A DNA stretch of 64,000 nt, taken from positions 2,817,283-2,881,282 of the forward strand of contig NZ_CP072800.1 of assembly GCF_017901155.1 (NCBI RefSeq). Reading direction: 5' to 3'. Position numbers and translations under genes: made by a program. How positions within the stretch are numbered: position 1 is the stretch's first letter; the number at the start of each line of letters is the position of its first letter. Shown here in pieces: positions 62,301 to 64,000 of the stretch. Origin of the DNA: Candidatus Thiothrix anitrata (lineage in GTDB: Bacteria; Pseudomonadota; Gammaproteobacteria; Thiotrichales; Thiotrichaceae). A model generated the notes under the pieces. That model was not told the DNA's origin, did no database searches, and worked only from the letters and a program-made list of their open reading frames with translations.

Positions 62301-64000
62301 CAAAACCGACAGTTTTACTCTGATGCCTGGTCAAGAGCCAACGGATGAGCGTGCTTGTGGCAAAACCACCCCAGCAACACTGGCAGACGACAGCTACGAC
62401 GGCACGCAAGACATTGGTGTATTGCGTTACATGCAGTTGGGTAACTACGTCTGGTTTGACCGCAATGCCAACGGGATTCAGGATGCGGGAGAAGTCGGGA
62501 TTGAAAATGCTACGGCTGAACTGTTCCTCGCGGATGGTACAACACAAGCATTGGACATTCATGGTAATCCGGTCGCTCCTGTCAAAACCGATGCAACGGG
62601 TAAATACCTATTCACTGCACTAGCTCCGGGAGAATACGTGGTACGGGTAACACCGCCGCAAGAAGACTATATGGTGTCGCCTAAAGTAGTGATTGACCCG
62701 AACAACGATGACAACAGTGATTCCAATGCACAAGCAGTACCGGAACAAGTGTACGCACAATCTGGCGTGGTTAAACTCGCTTACGATAGCGAACCCATGC
62801 ACGACGGTGATTTGGAAAATCCGAACTCTAACCTCACGGTCGACTTCGGTTTCTACATCCCGGTTGCCGTTGGTGATCGCGTGTGGCTGGATCGTAATGG
62901 TAATGGGCAGCAAGACCCCGAAGATTTAAATATCGGCGGAGCTATTGTGACCCTGTACGCGGCTGACGGTGTAACGCCAGTGAAGGATGCTTACGACCGC
63001 GCAGTAGAACCACAAACCACCACGGATAGCGGTCAGTATTACTTCGACTACTTGTTGGAAGGCGAATACATAATCACAGTCAAAGCCCCGTCTGAGGTTT
63101 ACCTACCGACTAAGGGTGGCATTGATGCAGATGACGATGGCAGCGACACCGACTCCAATGCCCTGCTATTAGTGGAAGGTGTCAGCAGCAGTCTGCCATT
63201 CACCCTGACAGCGCGGACTGAGCCGACCGCTGACAACGAAGTGGCAAATGTACGCGACAGCAGCAGTAACCGTTCGGTTGACTTCGGCTTCATCCGTCCA
63301 CTGGCAGTGGGTGACTTCATCTGGAGTGACACCAACGCCAACGGTATCCAAGATGATGCTGAAAAAGGCATGGTCGGTAGCCGCGTCAACCTGTTGACCT
63401 CAGCAGGCAACCCGGTCACTAACCTCAAGGGCGAAACCGTTGCTGAAATCGTGGTGGATGAAACCGGGGTTTACCGCTTTGAAATGCTCATGGAAGGCCA
63501 ATATGTGGTGCGCGTTAACCCGCCAGCCGACTACATTGCCAGCAAGCCAGAAGCGGTAACGGACATCACCAAGGACAGTAACTGCGAAGCGACTGATACC
63601 AAAGAACTATTCCAGACTAAAGTGCAAGAGCTGCGCTTCAACGGGCAACCAGAAACCAGCGTCGATGGTGACAACAGTGACCGTGACATGACCTTGGACT
63701 GCGGGTTCTTCGCTCCGGTTGGGGTGGGTGACTTGATCTGGGAAGACAGCAATGGTGACGGTGAACAAACCGCTGGCGAACCCGGTATCTTGGGTGCAAA
63801 AGTGGCACTGCTGACCAGTGACGGCCTGCAACCTGTTGACATACACGGCAATGAAGTGACGGCCTTCACGACGTTAGCGGATGGCAAATACCAGTTCAAG
63901 GACTTGTTCCCCGGCGACTACATTGTGCAGGTAACACCACCGGATGGTTATCACCTCACCAAAGGCGATGCCGACCCGGATGAAAACCCATCCAACAAGG
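50323..64000 (+). CDS. Giant exported repeat protein (GEVED, 25 DUF11-like repeats, SdrD_B domains), 3' end outside window
   Basis: One uninterrupted frame of 13,678 nt (over 4,550 codons) runs off the window. The signal peptide is MKISKVLLWIGV...VSWA-E (about 24 residues). Residues about 60-240 form a GEVED-type domain (AWIDWSGNGSWGDLGDQI, then ADGEIEDYRITI). Residues about 245-3,690 hold 25 DUF11-like repeats of about 120-144 residues, each opening with LKKYV and holding a conserved cysteine pair (DDxLxxC and WxYxC). Six SdrD_B-like domains follow (LGNYVWFDRNANGIQDAGE, VGDRVWLDRNGNGQQDPED), the last incomplete, with Asp/Asn-rich loops likely to bind calcium. The protein is probably a very long surface or extracellular fibre; the attachment route is not visible. 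Confidence 0.93.
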   Translation, partial: MKISKVLLWIGVLWFMLAAQVSWAESITNCTHITQGTPTDVDSTPGNFNGTPAEDDESCAVITLQNDDYDFGDAPDPSYPTLLSNNGARHIQKDNTLHLGSCVDKDEDGQPNSNALGDDTGNGASVIGSCANGDDEDGVTFSELKVGAQDVTINVSANQACRLNAWIDWSGNGSWGDLGDQIATDQLLAIGNNTLTLDVPASARPGATYARFRCSTAGGDGVTGEAADGEIEDYRITITAAVPKIDLKKYVQNAAGAPAYDNANESATLGDDAQEFVSGIILPYGSDALYRIRVENTGSTKLNEVTVDDQIEACDPLTKIYDSNNATPDGVMSKGEVWVLECTLPALKQDIVNTAKVRGIPVNEDDTPTGQSPVDSHDPANVRIPLGQPAIELKKYVRPVGAAAGSPLEKDAEDMSDALVIDHKASVTYRMVVRNVGNTPLTNVVLTEHMDDCAVTKTIGVGDTLLDPAEFWEYECTKANMTVAMENIADVEAKPANPDGTPTTQSPVRDLDPANVKLREGNPAISLKKYVVANGADNDAQDAAAAVMIDAGATVNYKLVVTNTGNTALGTVDVQDNLTGCNLSTVVGDTGNDSIMSVGEVWTYTCSVPNVRVDTLNLATVSAIPVNADGSPTNQSQVSSEDPANVRVRVERPAISLKKYVRIDGTPENTEVDAQDMGSALMVSHGDKVTYRMVVTNTGNSLLADVLLDDQLAGCTNPVRIDTNNADTFLSPNEAWVYQCTGVVTEVDTYNLATVTAKPANADGTPTTQSPVSDEDPANVRIRINQPAISLKKYVVAGGNDYDAQDAGRAVLINAGDSVTYKFVVTNTGNTILGEVDLTEQLDGCAVGSVAGDTGGDGLMALGEVWTYTCNKADVRVDTQNYATVVATPVNSDGSPTGQSPVNDGDPANVRIPLGQPAIELKKYVRPVGAAAGSPLEKDAEDMSDALVIDHKASVTYRMVVRNVGNTPLTNVVLTEHMDDCAVTKTVGIGDTLLDPAEFWEYECTKANMTVAMENIADVEAKPANPDGTPTTQSPVRDLDPANVKLREGAPAISLKKYVVANGTDNDAQDAAAAVMIDAGATVNYKLVATNTGNTALGTVDVQDNLTGCNLSTVAGDTGNDSIMSMGEVWTYTCSVADVRVDTLNLATVTAKPVNADGTPTNQSQVTSEDPANVRIPLGQPAIELKKYVQNAATAPAFNAATPLVGLGQEAQDMSTAVVLPHGSTAMYRMVVTNIGNTPLAQVQLTEHLEGCAVNRVYNGDADAKDLLKSGEFWIYQCTKANITLDMQNVASVEAKPANPDGSLTTQSPVDDEDPANVRIGQNLPAIELIKYVRKAGDPAPGNDAQDNLHALPVKHGDNVTYRIEVRNTGSTALASVKVDDHLPDCNLPSKPVSGDAGTTDLLETGEVWVYECNQNNVTTDVYNLATVTAVPAHANGTPTGQSPVNDEDPANVSIPLAQPAIALQKYVRLEGTPAPGSDAQDALHALLVNHNSNVIYRIVVRNTGNTALANVDVEDSLEGCDLPTNPVGDDGDKLLETGELWSYECTQTGVTTDVYNLATVVAQPAHDNGTPTTQSPVMAQDAANVRIPSKQPALELKKYVRLDGTAAPGIDAQDNLNALLVKHGDTVTYRITVRNTGGTALSNVKVDDHLRDCTLPDSPQSGDNGNDLLDTGELWVYECSQADVTQDVYNLATVVATPANADGSPTGQSPITDEDPANVRIPLAQPAIELKKYVRVAGTAVGTELDAQDASAALMVEHNTNVTYRITVRNLGNALLGDVKVDDHLENCALAPVDLGDLDAANTLKQGETWIFECTQTGVKVDTYNLATVEAVPLHDDGTPTTQSPVDDEDPANVRIRKELPAISLKKYVRPQGAAAPGNDAQDALHAETVAYGSNVTYRIEVRNIGKTPLINVKVDDHLEACNLPANPQSGDTGNDGKLDLTEVWVYECDQTNVTTDVYNLATVKAVPANADGTPTNQSPVDDEDPANVHVQVTGPTITLKKYVQPAANAPAYDANNSATLGLDAQDTLHAQMLEFGNNALFRIVVKNTGTTWLDSVKVEDHLDTCNPFTRIHTSVNNDEVMSPGEFWVYECSVPDVTENLANLASVEARPVQEDGKPTGQSPVDAKDMANVMIPVKQPAIAMKKYVRKVGAAAPGNDAQDNLNALTVAHGENVIYHIEVRNIGDTVLGYVKVDDYLKDCALNPLSLADGDSLLGINEAWTYECTQANVTQDVYNLAAVEATPVFADGTPTGQSPVNAQDPANVRIPLDGPSIAVKKYVQAADGAPTYVSGNVATLGKDAQDATTAAYVQYDTDALYRIVVKNTGTTWLDQVAVEDSIENCALTRIDSGDSDINDTLKPDESWVYECQLAKVNEDIRNLATASARPIHADLAPTGQSPVSSSDPAHVTTELAPKIALKKYVQAADGALVYNALDDATLGFDAQNASAATFITKDKAALYRITVTNTGNTWLDQVMADDQLTNCAISNIDKGDNDAANTLKPGERWVYECTLANIKENIRNTATVEARPINPDGTPTNQSPVDDSDVAHVTTELAPKIALKKYVQAATSAVAYSAADDATLGVDAQDATTATFITKDASALYRITVTNTGNTWLDQVVVDDQLANCDLGTAPIDQGDNDAANTLKPGERWVYQCTLANIKENIRNTATVEARPINPDGTPTNQSPVDDSDVAHVTTELAPKIALKKYVQAADGAMAYDAADNATLGVDAQDATAAAFIVKDQSALYRIAVTNTGNTWLDQVVVDDQLANCDLGTAPIDQGDNDVAKTLKPGERWVYECTLANIKENIRNTATVEARPINPDGTPTNQSPVDDSDVAHVTTELAPKIALKKYVQAADGAMAYDAADNATLGVDAQDATAAAFIVKDQSALYRIAVTNTGNTWLDQVVVDDQLTNCDLGTAPIDQGDNDVAKTLKPGERWVYECTLANIKENIRNTATVEARPINPDGTPTNQSPVDDSDVAHVTTELAPKIALKKYVQAATSAVAYSAADDATLGVDAQDATTATFITKDASALYRITVTNTGNTWLDQVVVDDQLANCDLGTAPIDQGDNDAANTLKPGERWVYQCTLANIKENIRNTATVEARPINPDGTPTNQSPVDDSDVAHVTTELAPKIALKKYVQAADGAMAYDAADNATLGVDAQDATAAAFIVKDKSALYRIAVTNTGNTWLDQVVVDDQLANCDLGTAPIDQGDNDVAKTLKPGERWVYECTLANIKENIRNTATVEARPINPDGTPTNQSPVDDSDVAHVTTELAPKIALKKYVQAADGAMAYDAADNATLGVDAQDATAAAFIVKDQSALYRIAVTNTGNTWLDQVVVDDQLTNCDLGTAPIDQGDNDVAKTLKPGERWVYECTLANIKENIRNTATVEARPINPDGTPTNQSPVDDSDVAHVTTELAPKIALKKYVQPLEGAPAFDVTDATTWGYDAQDTTSAVHIPYDKTALYRIVVTNKGNTWLDTVTVDDQLDNCVLASIDDGNGNATLQPEESWVYECTLAKVNEDIRNTATVQARPVNPDGTPTNQSPVDASDVAHVTTELRPSILLKKYAQAADKAKAYDRNDDSTLGLDAQDETSAAYVMYDAPALYYITVTNTGNTWLKEIAVDDKLAGCNATALDSADGDAFLAPEERWVYTCELAKATQPISNLATVTAKPINPDGTPTNQSPVSSEDVAHIRTHKGHSLGNYLWIDDGNSIALNRDNGKVDKGEKPVDDGVELELNDASGNPVNLGNGIITTKTSGGYYLFSALPPGEYQVCVAASNFATGGLLAGYLVSSVNEGDPNADQDQNNNGLPPADANGKVCSGIITLDDDEPTKEYPTASGQAGNDAAGSADNASNLSIDFAFVPQEVGVGNRLWIDEGVSPTSTNNGVYDEGEPPLASVMVEVYRQGDDPDVDMAIGVTETDRFGCYSFEHLRPGSYFVHVPYYQVVLDSSLELKPLYAYLSSKGNDGDTGVDDTQGENGIDELATLALSGIKTDSFTLMPGQEPTDERACGKTTPATLADDSYDGTQDIGVLRYMQLGNYVWFDRNANGIQDAGEVGIENATAELFLADGTTQALDIHGNPVAPVKTDATGKYLFTALAPGEYVVRVTPPQEDYMVSPKVVIDPNNDDNSDSNAQAVPEQVYAQSGVVKLAYDSEPMHDGDLENPNSNLTVDFGFYIPVAVGDRVWLDRNGNGQQDPEDLNIGGAIVTLYAADGVTPVKDAYDRAVEPQTTTDSGQYYFDYLLEGEYIITVKAPSEVYLPTKGGIDADDDGSDTDSNALLLVEGVSSSLPFTLTARTEPTADNEVANVRDSSSNRSVDFGFIRPLAVGDFIWSDTNANGIQDDAEKGMVGSRVNLLTSAGNPVTNLKGETVAEIVVDETGVYRFEMLMEGQYVVRVNPPADYIASKPEAVTDITKDSNCEATDTKELFQTKVQELRFNGQPETSVDGDNSDRDMTLDCGFFAPVGVGDLIWEDSNGDGEQTAGEPGILGAKVALLTSDGLQPVDIHGNEVTAFTTLADGKYQFKDLFPGDYIVQVTPPDGYHLTKGDADPDENPSNK
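51454..51689 (+). repeat. 236-bp exact direct repeat, copy 1
   Basis: This stretch (from GATCCAGCC through TGCGGTCAC) reappears without change at 53038-53273, offset by 1,584 bp. Similarity continues beyond with scattered substitutions, covering repeat units 2-3 versus 6-7. Confidence 0.85.
53038..53273 (+). repeat. 236-bp exact direct repeat, copy 2
   Basis: Identical to 51454-51689. The first difference downstream is T/C in CAC(T/C)AAGACG. It indicates a recent duplication or gene conversion inside the giant gene. Confidence 0.85.
57985..60576 (+). repeat. Six tandem 432-bp units forming a duplicated three-unit block
   Basis: Unit starts (GCACCGAAAATTGC) fall at 57985, 58417, 58849, 59281, 59713 and 60145, exactly 432 bp apart. 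Marker differences (TSAVAYSAADD with VYQC in units 1 and 4, DDQLANC in 2 and 5, DDQLTNC in 3 and 6) show that units 1-3 were copied as a 1,296-bp block to make 4-6. Confidence 0.9.

Noticed and set aside
51282..63899. Many antisense open frames of 60-190 codons opposite the giant gene, with repeated cysteine/valine/arginine-rich translations.
   Set aside because: They repeat with the same period as the sense repeats, lack ribosome-binding sites and signals, and exist because codon bias on the sense strand removes antisense stops.

Overview
The window is a stretch of a gammaproteobacterial chromosome, most likely a Thiothrix-like (Thiotrichales) sulfur bacterium. This is inferred from gene order and content: the tRNA-Val/thrS/infC/rpmI/rplT/pheS/pheT/ihfA/merR/tRNA-Pro block, the pilW/rodZ/hisS/yfgM/bamB block, a class III (PhaC-PhaE) polyhydroxyalkanoate system typical of sulfur bacteria, and a glycolate oxidase operon suited to an autotroph. 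No rRNA or CRISPR array was seen.

Layout. 1-7775 (minus strand): a translation operon from a well-formed promoter through tRNA-Val, threonyl-tRNA synthetase, IF3, L35, L20, phenylalanyl-tRNA synthetase, IHF-alpha and a MerR regulator to tRNA-Pro and a terminator. 7.87-10.6 kb: a Schlafen-AlbA_2 protein followed by a Fic enzyme, a possible defence or toxin pair. 10.7-15.1 kb: a group 2-type capsule export operon (kpsE, kpsM, kpsT, kpsS) with an RfaH-type ops element in its leader. It looks decayed: kpsM carries a single-base frameshift, and an IS30 element has removed the front half of kpsS. 15.1-21.4 kb: serS, glcDEF and tgt. 21.4-25.9 kb: an accessory patch with an AAA/PD-(D/E)XK protein, a secreted FGE-sulfatase-fold protein whose C-terminus looks like a diversity-generating-retroelement variable region, a DUF29 protein and small lipoproteins. 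25.9-30.9 kb: the PHA locus (phaC-phaE opposite phaA-phaB-phaR). 30.96-34.3 kb: a dps remnant, a DegP-type protease and a secreted glycosidase-like protein. 34.4-36.6 kb: a small accessory patch with a second AAA/PD-(D/E)XK paralogue. 36.7-43.4 kb: ndk, rlmN, pilW, rodZ, hisS, yfgM, bamB. 43.4-50.1 kb: two hypotheticals, trpD-trpC-lgt-thyA, metA and an ATPase.

From 50323 to the window end runs one uninterrupted plus-strand reading frame of more than 4,550 codons. It encodes a giant exported protein: signal peptide, GEVED-type domain, 25 cysteine-paired DUF11-like repeats, then at least six SdrD_B-like domains, with the C-terminus outside the window. The repeat array contains very recent tandem amplification (six units of exactly 432 bp, arranged as a duplicated block of three). 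It is the most striking feature of the window and probably forms a very long surface or sheath-associated fibre. Many antisense open frames across it are by-products of the repeats.
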